From: PLanc-01 sp034678485
GTDB lineage: Bacteria > Planctomycetota > Phycisphaerae > Sedimentisphaerales > Anaerobacaceae
Assembly: GCA_034678485.1 (NCBI GenBank)
Contig: JAXDBU010000125.1
Span: forward strand, 7,080 to 71,079
Direction of reading: 5' to 3'
DNA: 64,000 bases
Below the pieces are notes generated by a model. It was not told where the DNA came from. It made no database searches and saw only the letters and a program-made list of their open reading frames with translations. Of the stretch, positions 18,222-26,771 are shown piece after piece (within the stretch, counting starts at the first letter, position 1; each line of letters starts with the position of its first letter). A program made the position numbers and the translations under genes.

Positions 18222-20375
18222 TCACTCGATGAAAAGCCACGTTGCTGAGTCTGGCGACATCCGCAGCGGGATGGTCACGTTGTGCTTGCGATCCAGCGTG
18301 TATCGTTTGGCCTTGCCATTGTGCTCGGTGACTTTCGCGGTGTCCGTCAGGCCGGTGTAATAGAGAGGCAGCGTCAGTTCTTCCTTCACCTCGCGAGCGA
18401 GGGGATTGTGAACGACCGCCAGTCCCTTGGTCTTCAATCCTGGATTGACGTGCAGAATGCAGTCGATATCCCGCCCGTCGGGCCGCCGGACGTGGATGAT
18501 GTCCGAGTCCAGGATCGCGCGGTGCGCCTTGTAGAAATCAACCCATTTCTTCACGACCGCCTTCGTTTCGTCCGTGTCGTAGAGTCGCGGCCCGCGGTAG
18601 CAGGCCTGGACGCCCGACGTGAAGTTCTGCGACAGGTGGGCTTCGTAGGCGTCGAGATGCTCGCAGAGCGGTTCGAGCGTCGCAGCGGCGCCGCCACCCT
18701 GATACTCGGTCAGGGGCACGAACATCCACCCCATGCTGGGGGCCTTCCACCAGGTGCCGTCGAAGATGTTCTGGCGGCCCAGGATGATCTGTCGCTCGCG
18801 TGGCAGAGACCAGTTGGTCTCGCGATACCCCATCCCGCTCTTGTTCGAGCCGGCCAGGAAGTACCAGTCGGGGACGTTCAGATAGACCCCGCGACCACGG
18901 CACCATCGGTAGAAGTCCCTGATGACCTCCCATTGCTTCCATTGGGAATCGTTCAGTCCGCTGTGGCCGGGATGAGACGACGATGCACAGACGTCGCCGG
19001 GATAGGAGCCGTCGTGTTCGATGATGTCGATCCCGGTGTGCTCGACGAACGTCGTGATCCGCTGGAAATACTCGCGGCCCCACGTGCTGCCCAGGCAGGG
19101 GGAGTTGCCGAAGATGGCTCCGCCGGTCTTGCCGGTTTTGGGATTGATGACATCGTGCTCGTTGCTGATTCGTCGGCTGGCCAACAGCGAATACCCGCCC
19201 AGTTCGATCCCCTTGCTGTGGGCATAGTCCACAAGCGCCTTGACTTGGTCCATATAGGTCGGATCGGTGTTCTCCATGTCGAACCCGCTGCCGAAGGTCA
19301 TGATGACCATCTCGAATCCGACCTCCGCGCACTGATCTACCGCAAGCCGCACGGATTTCGGGTCCGCGTGGCGGACGTGCATCAGGATGGGATTCTCCGT
19401 GACCCAGGGAGCGAGGGTGCGATACATCCGCCGGACCGCGAGACCCTGGCGTTCCCGTTCCGTGCTGTCGTGCACCAGCTCGAAAGTCCGGAACGACTCG
19501 AAAGTCCGTCCCGGCTCGACGACGACGTCTGGTCCCAAGGGCGGACGGCACTCCAGCATCACAGGCGTTTTGCAGAGGTAGTTGATCTGCGTTGCGTACT
19601 GGGGGTCTATCACCCAATGCACCGTCTTGTTGGCCATCTGGGGGTCGTCGCCGCCGAAGGCGTAGTCGCTCTCGATGTGGAGATTGGGAAGCTCCCAGTG
19701 GTCCGGCTGGCCGACTAGCGATTCACGTTCGACCGCAGCGAGGATCTCGTTGATGAAGGTATTCAATCGGATAGCCTTCTCGCCGCCATTGCGAATCTCC
19801 AGCCATTTGGCGAGCAGGGGAATCCCTTCGTACATCTCGTAGCACACGCAGGCCGTCACGCCGGGAAGCCGGCCGGCAGGCGGCTGGAAGCGTAGCGTCA
19901 GCGAAGCGCCTGGGGCCGGCCAGGGCAGGTCATCGCTGTACCTCTTGCGGTTCCAGGCAAAGCGAGCCTTCGTCGTGCCCGCCTCGTAGCCGGCAAACTG
20001 GAACGCGTTCGGATCGGCAGTGAAGGACTCGATCCACTCGGGCCGGAGGTAAGCATACTCGATCTGGCCGAGAAGCCCGCCGATATCGAATCTGCGCCCG
20101 TCGATCTCGACGACGGCCTCCGGCTTGACGCCTCGTAGAATAGAATCGCCGGTCACGAGATTGTCGTAGGCGACAGTAGCGGCATTGGGACTCAGCCGGA
20201 AGGTTCGGCTGATGAGCCCGTTGTTCAAGATGAGAGCTTTCCCCCCGTCGCTCATGGCGATTCTCGCGGGTGTCTCGACCCGAGTAACCAGCCAGTCGGG
20301 CATCTTCGAGCCGACAGCCCCTGTGTCCATCACAAACAACCCGATCAGTGTCACGACCGCCCCGCGCATTCTCAT
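18222..20375 (-). CDS. Secreted glycoside hydrolase, alpha-galactosidase-like
   Basis: After a signal peptide (MRGAVVTLIGLFVMDTGAVG) comes an N-terminal beta-sandwich and then a TIM barrel with FEMVIMTFGSGFD, ELGGYSLLASRR, TGIDIIEHDGSYPGD and YLNVPDWYFLAG. A C-terminal beta domain ends the protein. This layout fits clan D-type alpha-galactosidase-like hydrolases; Asp in EHDGSYPGD is a candidate nucleophile. The precise family and substrate are not clear. Two adjacent ATGs, at 20375 and 20369, are possible starts; AGGA spaced eight bases favours 20369. The frame extends further upstream, but that part looks non-coding. It faces the repressor gene tail to tail with a 17-bp gap. Confidence 0.75.
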   Translation of the reverse strand: MRMRGAVVTLIGLFVMDTGAVGSKMPDWLVTRVETPARIAMSDGGKALILNNGLISRTFRLSPNAATVAYDNLVTGDSILRGVKPEAVVEIDGRRFDIGGLLGQIEYAYLRPEWIESFTADPNAFQFAGYEAGTTKARFAWNRKRYSDDLPWPAPGASLTLRFQPPAGRLPGVTACVCYEMYEGIPLLAKWLEIRNGGEKAIRLNTFINEILAAVERESLVGQPDHWELPNLHIESDYAFGGDDPQMANKTVHWVIDPQYATQINYLCKTPVMLECRPPLGPDVVVEPGRTFESFRTFELVHDSTERERQGLAVRRMYRTLAPWVTENPILMHVRHADPKSVRLAVDQCAEVGFEMVIMTFGSGFDMENTDPTYMDQVKALVDYAHSKGIELGGYSLLASRRISNEHDVINPKTGKTGGAIFGNSPCLGSTWGREYFQRITTFVEHTGIDIIEHDGSYPGDVCASSSHPGHSGLNDSQWKQWEVIRDFYRWCRGRGVYLNVPDWYFLAGSNKSGMGYRETNWSLPRERQIILGRQNIFDGTWWKAPSMGWMFVPLTEYQGGGAAATLEPLCEHLDAYEAHLSQNFTSGVQACYRGPRLYDTDETKAVVKKWVDFYKAHRAILDSDIIHVRRPDGRDIDCILHVNPGLKTKGLAVVHNPLAREVKEELTLPLYYTGLTDTAKVTEHNGKAKRYTLDRKHNVTIPLRMSPDSATWLFIE

Positions 20376-20522
20376 AGTCCTGCCATCCTGCGATATTCGT
20401 GCGTGCGTATTGAAGAACATGGACAAAGAAAGCCCGAGTATACCGATGTGGAGGGTTTCTATCCAGCGTCCTGTCTGACGCACGCCCGGCGTGAATGCAG
20501 CAATGAATCGCTGTTTTTTGTC

Positions 20523-20551
20523 TTGACGACGCCGTTGTGAGTTACTATACT
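20523..20551 (+). promoter_or_regulatory. Promoter of tatA-tatC
   Basis: TTGACG (20523-20528), a 17-base spacer and TATACT (20546-20551) on the plus strand. It leaves an untranslated leader of about 130 bases before tatA. The rest of the 311-bp gap 20376-20686 shows no gene. Confidence 0.75.
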
Positions 20552-20686
20552 GGGTATCCAATGCGTCTGTAAGGGCGTCGTGAAGGCGCTACACAGCGGG
20601 GGCTGCAAAATCCAGGTAGGTTCTGGTAGATTCCAGGTTGATCCATATGGGCGTGTCGTGGTACGGACCGCCTCAAGGAGATTGCG

Positions 20687-20956
20687 ATGGTTCAGTCGAT
20701 GTATGCGTTGGCGTTCTTGAGCATGCCGGGTCACACCGAATGGCTGGTGATCCTGGTCATCACGCTGCTGATTTTCGGCAAGCGCCTGCCCGAGCTGGCT
20801 CGCAGCGTGGGCAAGAGCCTGACGGAGTTCAAGAAGGGCATCAACGAGGCCAAGGAATCCACCGACGAACTGGTGGACGACGTCAAGAAAGTCAGTAGCG
20901 ACGCCGTGTCCGACGGCAAGTCGTCTTCCGGAGCGAAGGACTCGAGTTCGCGTTAA
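20687..20956 (+). CDS. tatA: Sec-independent translocase subunit TatA
   Basis: An 89-residue protein with one N-terminal membrane helix (WLVILVITLLIFGKRLPEL), the characteristic FGxxxLPEL hinge, an amphipathic helix (ARSVGKSLTEFKKGI) and a charged, Ser-rich tail. TatA forms the pore of the twin-arginine translocase, which moves folded proteins across the cytoplasmic membrane. It lies 39 bp ahead of tatC. No tatB is nearby, so one TatA-type protein may serve both roles. Several likely substrates are in this window (10803, 11834, 33931). Confidence 0.95.
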   Translation: MVQSMYALAFLSMPGHTEWLVILVITLLIFGKRLPELARSVGKSLTEFKKGINEAKESTDELVDDVKKVSSDAVSDGKSSSGAKDSSSR

Positions 20957-20995
20957 CCGCCCGCCGGCTCATTTTGTCTCGATTGCGTCTATGAC

Positions 20996-21979
20996 ATGGT
21001 AAAGATCAGGAAGAACCTCGATCCAAGCCAGTGCACAATGTCCCTTGGCGATCACCTGGAGGAACTCCGCGCCCGCCTGATCCTGGCCATCTTCGGCCTC
21101 GCCATCGGCGCGATCGTCAGCATGATCTTCGGCACGCACATCCTGAGCTTCATCGAGCGGCCGTATGTCAATGCAATGAGCAAGTGGCTCCACGCGGAGG
21201 AGACGCCGCGGGTCGAGTCCGAGATGACCACGTTTGTCGAGTTGTTCTTCCAAACCGTGATTGCCAGTCTCGATCCGAACGCGCCACAACTCGATCCGAA
21301 TCGAGTCGAGTTTGTCCGCAAGGTCTCTCTGGATACCGTCGATGCCTGGGTCGAGAAGACGAGGATCGCAGCGGGCAACAACGAGCTGCCGACCTTCGCC
21401 CGCCTCCAGACTCTGGCCCCGGCGGAGGCGTTTGTCGCCTATATGAAGGTGTCGTTCATCGCCGGTTTGATCCTCACTTCGCCGTGGGTATTCTACCAAA
21501 TCTGGATGTTTATTGCCGCCGGCCTTTATCCTGCCGAACGAAAGTACGTCCACACGGCCGTTCCATTCTCCACGGCGTTGTTTATCATCGGCGCCCTGTT
21601 CTTTCTTTTTGTCATCGCGCCGCTGACGCTCGGATTCTTCCTGAGGTTCGGCGACATCGTGGGTACGGCCAGTAACTGGACCCTGCAACGTTATATTTCC
21701 TTCGTCACGATCTTGATGCTGGTGTTTGGCATTGCGTTCCAGACGCCCATCGCGGTTTTCATTCTGGTTCGTACGGGCCTCGTGTCCATCGTGACACTTC
21801 GCAGCATCCGAAAGTACGTCATTCTGGCTATCTTCATTGTTGCGGCGGTGGCGACACCGCCGGATGTGGTTTCGCAGGTTTCGCTGGCCATCCCCCTCTA
21901 CGGCCTCTACGAGCTTGGCATCGTCCTGGCCGTCTTTGCCGAGAAGAAAGCCAGGCAGAAAGCGGAGCAAGCGGCATGA
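20996..21979 (+). CDS. tatC: Sec-independent translocase subunit TatC with enlarged first periplasmic loop
   Basis: TatC binds the twin-arginine signal peptide. The N-terminal recognition motif MSLGDHLEELR (15-25), the conserved Glu in LYPAERKY and six membrane helices are present. At 327 residues it exceeds the usual 240-260. The extra length lies in the loop between helices 1 and 2 (about 57-145), roughly 65 residues longer than in E. coli. ATG 20996 is used here; the internal ATG at 21038 would give the more usual MSLGDHLEELR start. It is in an operon with tatA. Confidence 0.95.
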   Translation: MVKIRKNLDPSQCTMSLGDHLEELRARLILAIFGLAIGAIVSMIFGTHILSFIERPYVNAMSKWLHAEETPRVESEMTTFVELFFQTVIASLDPNAPQLDPNRVEFVRKVSLDTVDAWVEKTRIAAGNNELPTFARLQTLAPAEAFVAYMKVSFIAGLILTSPWVFYQIWMFIAAGLYPAERKYVHTAVPFSTALFIIGALFFLFVIAPLTLGFFLRFGDIVGTASNWTLQRYISFVTILMLVFGIAFQTPIAVFILVRTGLVSIVTLRSIRKYVILAIFIVAAVATPPDVVSQVSLAIPLYGLYELGIVLAVFAEKKARQKAEQAA

Positions 21980-22017
21980 GAACGTGAGTGCTCCGGCGCA
22001 TCCCTTCCGTCGGGTCC

Positions 22018-22046
22018 TTGCGGCGGGGGGCCGATCTCGGTACGAT
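22018..22046 (+). promoter_or_regulatory. Promoter of the radical SAM gene, nearly leaderless
   Basis: TTGCGG (22018-22023), a 17-base spacer and TACGAT (22041-22046). Expected transcription start is about 22053, only two bases before the ATG. Confidence 0.5.
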
Positions 22047-22054
22047 GCCAGGTT

Positions 22055-23530
22055 ATGCTCACTCTCATCAATACGAATCGAATGGTGCCAGCCATCGCGC
22101 CGATCGGACTGGAGTACGTGGCCGAAGCGGCCGTTCGCGCCGGGATCGAGGTGAGCCTCCTCGATCTGGCCCTGTGCGACGATCCGGAGGCGGCGCTCCG
22201 CGAACATTTCACGCGTCACAGTCCCACACTCGTTGGATTGTCGTTCCGCAACGTGGACGATTGCTTCTGGCCCAGCGCCCAGTGGTTCGTCCCCGGCCTG
22301 GCTCAGCTCGTGCAGACCATTCGCGGGCTCAGCGATGCGCCGATCGTGGTCGGCGGCGTCGGGTTCTCCGTCTTCGCCCGGCGAGTCGTCGAGTTCACCG
22401 GTGTCGAGTTCGGCGTTCGCGGCGACGGGGAGGGGGCCACGGTCGCTCTGTATCGGCAATTGCAGAACGGTCGTGATTTCGAGAAAGTGCCCGGTCTCCT
22501 CTGGCGCCGCAACGGACGGATCTGCTGCAATGAGCCGGCGTGGCCCGCGGATCTCTCTCTACCTGTGCGGCGAAACCTGATTGACAATCCGACCTACTTT
22601 GCGAAGGGCGGCCAGTGTGGCTTCGAGACCAAGCGAGGCTGCAATCGCCAATGCATCTACTGCGCGGACCCATTGTCGAAAGGCGCTGTGCCGCGGTCGC
22701 GAAAGCCGTCCGAGATCGCCGAAGAGATCCAGTCGCTGCTGTCGCAGAAGGTCGATGTGTTGCATACGTGCGACGCCGAGTTCAACATTCCGTACAACCA
22801 TGCAATGGTCGTGTGTGAGGAGTTGAACCGCCGGTCGCTGGGCGAACGAGTGCGATGGTACGCATACCTGGCGGTGACGCCGTTTGACGCGGAGATGGCG
22901 ACAGCCATGCGACGGGCCGGCTGTGTCGGCATCAACTTCACAGGGGACTCCGCCAGCGAGCGGATGCTGAGCACATATCGCCAGCCGCATCGCAGCAAGG
23001 ACCTGGCGAATGCAGTGCGCCTTTGCCGCGAGAACGGTATGAAGGTGATGATCGATCTCCTGTTGGGCGGGCCGGGCGAGACCCCGCAGACCGCCGCGGA
23101 GACGGTCGATTTCATCAAGAGAATCGACCCCGACTGCGCGGGGACCTCAATGGGCATTCGCATCTATCCCGGCACGGGGATGGTCGACGCGGTGAAGGCC
23201 GAGGGGCCGCTTGAGACGAATCCGGGTCTGCGACGCAAGTACACCGGTGAGGTTGATTTCTTCCAGCCGACGTTCTATATCTCGCCCGGATTGGGACCGG
23301 AGCCGGCCCGGCTCGTCAAGGACCTGATCGCGGGCGATGAGCGGTTCTTCGAACCGACGGCCGAACAGCCGGACGCGGAGGCCACCGACCACAACTATAA
23401 CGACAATACCGAACTGGCCGACGCGATAGCCGCCGGCGCACGGGGCGCCTATTGGGACATCCTCCGCCTGCTGCGCAGGAAGCACGAAGCACGAAACTCG
23501 AAAACCGAAGCGAATTCAAAACTCGAATGA
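22055..23530 (+). CDS. B12-binding-domain radical SAM enzyme
   Basis: Residues 1-150 resemble the cobalamin-binding fold (VGLSFRNVDD, PIVVGGVGFSVF, VRGDGEGA) but lack the DxHxxG His that ligates cobalt. The radical SAM core follows with KRGCNRQCIYC (CxxxCxxC for the 4Fe-4S cluster), and FNIPYNHAM and MIDLLLGGPGET later in the barrel. Enzymes of this layout methylate or rearrange lipids, cofactors or natural products. The product is not predictable here. The last 20 or so residues (Lys/Glu/Ser-rich) come from the repeat at 23485-23633, so the natural C-terminus may have been replaced. It lies 75 bp after tatC but may use its own promoter. Confidence 0.85.
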   Translation: MLTLINTNRMVPAIAPIGLEYVAEAAVRAGIEVSLLDLALCDDPEAALREHFTRHSPTLVGLSFRNVDDCFWPSAQWFVPGLAQLVQTIRGLSDAPIVVGGVGFSVFARRVVEFTGVEFGVRGDGEGATVALYRQLQNGRDFEKVPGLLWRRNGRICCNEPAWPADLSLPVRRNLIDNPTYFAKGGQCGFETKRGCNRQCIYCADPLSKGAVPRSRKPSEIAEEIQSLLSQKVDVLHTCDAEFNIPYNHAMVVCEELNRRSLGERVRWYAYLAVTPFDAEMATAMRRAGCVGINFTGDSASERMLSTYRQPHRSKDLANAVRLCRENGMKVMIDLLLGGPGETPQTAAETVDFIKRIDPDCAGTSMGIRIYPGTGMVDAVKAEGPLETNPGLRRKYTGEVDFFQPTFYISPGLGPEPARLVKDLIAGDERFFEPTAEQPDAEATDHNYNDNTELADAIAAGARGAYWDILRLLRRKHEARNSKTEANSKLE

Positions 23531-23633
23531 CAGCAACACTCTTGCGCGACGGCGACCAGTGTTGTGGGCTTCTCGTTTCAAGCATTTGTGCTTGTTTCGG
23601 ATTTCGAACTTCGAATTTCGAGTTTCCCATCAG
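23485..23633. repeat. Imperfect inverted repeat of CGAA-rich units
   Basis: Left arm 23485-23528 is rich in GAAGCACGAAACTCGAA-type units; right arm 23579-23629 carries their inverse (TTTCGAACTTCGAATTTCG). It spans the 3' end of the radical SAM gene and the convergent gap before the ligase gene, where a transcript would fold into a long hairpin. Confidence 0.65.
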
Positions 23634-25435
23634 GCACTGGCCGGATCGTGGGTCGGCTTCTTTGTGGATCGGGAGGCCACGTATTCTGCGATTCGCGTGT
23701 GCTTGGCCTCCAGGTGCTCCAGGTTGATGTAGTGCTCCCGTTTGACTTTGCCGGTCGAGGTCTTGAGGAAGTCGCTCGGATGAATCTCGATGTTGTGGGC
23801 CGCGATCTTCTCGAAGCTGGAGAGGTGTTTGTTCCGCTGCTGGCAATCGCGGACGCTCTCCCAGATGAGGTTCTTGACGAACTGCGGCTGGGCGAGCAGT
23901 TCCTGACGCGAGCGGCCGGTGCGGGCTTCGACGATCTCCCACGCCGGCTGGACGAGCACGCGGACGGACTCCTCCATTAGTCCGCAGCTCTCCTCCCGTC
24001 GGCTTGGGACGACGAGGATATCCTTGACGAATTGCGCCTCTGAGAGGGCGGTCTCGATCCGCTCGGGATTCACGTTTTTGCCGCCGGGCAGGATGATGAG
24101 GTACTTCTTGCGGCCGGTGATGTAGAGATTCCCGTCCTCGTCGAGATAGCCGAGGTCGCCGGTGTGGAGCCAGCGGGTGCCTTGCTGGTCCACGCCGATG
24201 ACGGCCTCGGTGGCCTTGAGATTCTTGTAGTAGCCCTTTGCGATACAGGGTCCGCCAAGGCAGATCTCGCCCCTCTGACGCGGCGCAAGCGCTTGATTGT
24301 TCTCATCCACGATCTTGGTGACCAGCGTGCTGATCGGCTGGCCCACCGAGCCGATCCTGTCGATCCGCTCGTTGAAGCCGTAGACAGGGGAATTCTCCGT
24401 CGTTCCGTAACCCTCGTACATCTTGAATCCGCGTCGCCAGAGACTCTCGAGCACCCAGCGGGGCATGGGCGCCGCCCCGGAGAGGAAGAACCGTACTTTC
24501 GTCCAGCCCAGCTTGTTGCGCAGCTTGTGCCCGATGTACCAGGGCGCGTAGCGGTCGAGCAGCCTGACCAGACGGCTCTGCTTCTTCTGTTTGCTGACGC
24601 CGTCTTCGAGTTTCTTGGCCAGCGTGGTGTACAGAGCCGGGATGGCGATGAAGATCGTGATGTTTCGATCGCGAATCAGGTCCGCGACGTCGCGATATCT
24701 ATTCGTGTAGATATTCGTCGCGCCGGCCAGGAGGGCCAGGAGCTTGCCGACGGTCATGCCGAAGGAGTGGTGCGGCGGCAGGATGTGCCCGAGGACGTCG
24801 GCTTCCGTCAGATCCACCTTGCGGAGGGAGCCCTGGAGATTCGCAATGAGGTTCGCATGGGTCAGTTCCACCTCGCGGGGATCGCCGGTCGTGCCGGAGG
24901 TGCACAGGATCACGGCGGTGTCCTCCGATCCGACCTCTCGTCGGACCCTATCGAGCGCATCGCGATCGGGAGAATCGAGGTCGCACAAGGGTTTGCCGGT
25001 CAGGATCAGGATGCGGAGGTTCCACTCATGGCAGTAGTCGGCCAGCTCTCGCCGGGCCTCTTCTTCTGTGTAGTCATCGGCGAGGACTAGACCGCGACAG
25101 TCCGTGGCCTGCAGGTGGGTGATGACGCCGTGCGGGCCACGCTCCGGATCGATCAGGACGGGGATCATACCGGCCAACACGATACCCCAAAAGGCGACGT
25201 CCCAGTCGGCCCGGTTCTTGCTCACGATCGCGACCTTGTCGCCCCGGCTCAGGTCGGATTCACGCAGCAGCCAGGTCGCGAAGACCTCGGCCCGGGTCTG
25301 AAGCTGTGCGAAAGTCAGTTTCTCCTGCCGGTCGACGCGAACGATCTCCACACACGTCTTGTCGAGCGACGTGATCCTAGCCAGGGACTGGTTGAACAGT
25401 TCAATCAGATTCTGATATGTCGGGGCCATCTCCAT
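23630..25435 (-). CDS. AMP-forming acyl-CoA synthetase / ligase
   Basis: A 601-residue ANL-superfamily adenylating enzyme that activates a carboxylic acid, most likely a long-chain fatty acid, with ATP and transfers it to CoA or another acceptor. Motifs in order are TSGTTGDPREVELTH (phosphate loop), YGTTENSP, GDLGYLDEDGNLYITGRKK (hinge) and KTSTGKVKR with the catalytic Lys near the C-terminus. The insertion between core motifs matches FadD15-like enzymes. It converges on the radical SAM gene; a shared lipid pathway is possible but unproven. The start may be ATG 25435 or the in-frame ATG two codons later. Confidence 0.9.
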   Translation of the reverse strand: MEMAPTYQNLIELFNQSLARITSLDKTCVEIVRVDRQEKLTFAQLQTRAEVFATWLLRESDLSRGDKVAIVSKNRADWDVAFWGIVLAGMIPVLIDPERGPHGVITHLQATDCRGLVLADDYTEEEARRELADYCHEWNLRILILTGKPLCDLDSPDRDALDRVRREVGSEDTAVILCTSGTTGDPREVELTHANLIANLQGSLRKVDLTEADVLGHILPPHHSFGMTVGKLLALLAGATNIYTNRYRDVADLIRDRNITIFIAIPALYTTLAKKLEDGVSKQKKQSRLVRLLDRYAPWYIGHKLRNKLGWTKVRFFLSGAAPMPRWVLESLWRRGFKMYEGYGTTENSPVYGFNERIDRIGSVGQPISTLVTKIVDENNQALAPRQRGEICLGGPCIAKGYYKNLKATEAVIGVDQQGTRWLHTGDLGYLDEDGNLYITGRKKYLIILPGGKNVNPERIETALSEAQFVKDILVVPSRREESCGLMEESVRVLVQPAWEIVEARTGRSRQELLAQPQFVKNLIWESVRDCQQRNKHLSSFEKIAAHNIEIHPSDFLKTSTGKVKREHYINLEHLEAKHTRIAEYVASRSTKKPTHDPASA

Positions 25436-25707
25436 TTTGTCAACTCCAGTTGATCCGCAGCCGCAGCGTGCGTATGGCTCATATCATAGAAAGAAACGGC
25501 CGGGAGGGAAGTGGAAAATCGTCGATCTCCGCACTCGTTCACGCGTCCTTGGACCCGCAGACCGACGAATCGACTGGCACGGCCGGATGCCTGGTGGTAT
25601 AAGAGCCGACGTATAACGCAATCGTCCCATGGTGGCTGGGCTGCTTCGGATCTGTCGGCGTGAACCGTGTTCTCGTTCGGCTCTTTCGGATCCAAGGGAG
25701 TAGGCAT

Positions 25708-26646
25708 ATGCACAAGTGTTATGTGTTGCTGGATGGACAACTGAAAGAAGGCGGTGCGGGGACGCCGCGGATCGACATCTATACCAATCCGGTCCCGGTC
25801 GAGAAAGAGGAACTGGTCAGCGGCTGGAATGTGGACGAGCATGACCTGGCCTCCGCGCTCGACCCCGAAGAGGTCTCTCGTCTGGATGTCGAAGGGGAAC
25901 GTCTCTTTATCGTGTGGAAACGTCCCAAGCATCTTTGCTTTCAGGAAGCTGCGAGCTTCGAAGTCGGTTCGATTGGCATCTTTCTGGAACGCGACCGGAT
26001 GGTGATCGTGCAGCCGGATGAGGCGCCTCTGTTCGAGGATCGCAGAATGCGACCTTATCGCTCGCTCAATGAGCTGTTCCTTCGGCATCTGCAGGGGTCC
26101 GTGAACCACTATCTCGGACACCTGCGCGCCATTAAGCAGGTGTCGCGAGAAGCGGAAGTCCGGCTGAGCAAGTCGATGGAGAATGAGGTGTTCCTGCAGA
26201 TGTTCGCGCTCAGCGAAAGCCTGATCTACTACATCAACGCTCTGGAGGCCAACGCCGGGGTCCTCACACGCCTGCAAAACCTGGCTCCGAGGTTGAACTT
26301 CACCCCTGAGGAGATCGAACTGCTCGAAGACTTAGCCATCGACAATCGTCAGTGTCAGCGGCAAGCGGAGATCTATGCGTCCGTCATGACGGGTCTGATG
26401 GATGCGCGAGGGAACATCGTCAACAACAACATGAATGTCCTGCTCAGAAACCTGACGATCATCAACGTGGTGTTCCTGCCGTTGAACCTGATCGCCAGCA
26501 TCGGAGGGATGTCGGAGTTCTCGGTCATGACACAGGGGATTCCCTGGCCCCTTTCCTACGTCCTGTTTTGTGCGGCAATGGTTACGCTTGGCATCGTAAC
26601 CTGGAAGGTGTTGAACCGGCGGATCGAGCGCCGCAAACCTGAGTAG
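25708..26646 (+). CDS. CorA-family divalent cation transporter with GMS in place of GMN
   Basis: A 312-residue protein with an N-terminal cytoplasmic domain, a long helical stalk and two C-terminal membrane helices (LTIINVVFLPLNLIASI and LSYVLFCAAMVTLGIV), the CorA plan for Mg2+ or other divalent ions. The loop that normally reads YGMNF is GGMSEF (266-271), so the Asn of the GMN selectivity motif is Ser. This may mark a distinct subfamily. The start at ATG 25708 has AAGGGAG upstream. It stands alone between the ligase (divergent) and polX (convergent). Confidence 0.85.
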   Translation: MHKCYVLLDGQLKEGGAGTPRIDIYTNPVPVEKEELVSGWNVDEHDLASALDPEEVSRLDVEGERLFIVWKRPKHLCFQEAASFEVGSIGIFLERDRMVIVQPDEAPLFEDRRMRPYRSLNELFLRHLQGSVNHYLGHLRAIKQVSREAEVRLSKSMENEVFLQMFALSESLIYYINALEANAGVLTRLQNLAPRLNFTPEEIELLEDLAIDNRQCQRQAEIYASVMTGLMDARGNIVNNNMNVLLRNLTIINVVFLPLNLIASIGGMSEFSVMTQGIPWPLSYVLFCAAMVTLGIVTWKVLNRRIERRKPE

Positions 26647-26771
26647 AATCCAGGGACGTCGCGTGGGTCACCGCCCGTGGACCTGCCGTCCATTTCACGT
26701 CACCTGCAGAATGCCAATCTGCACGGGATAGACCGCTGGCGATTTTGCACGTCCAAGACTGCTGACCCGAT

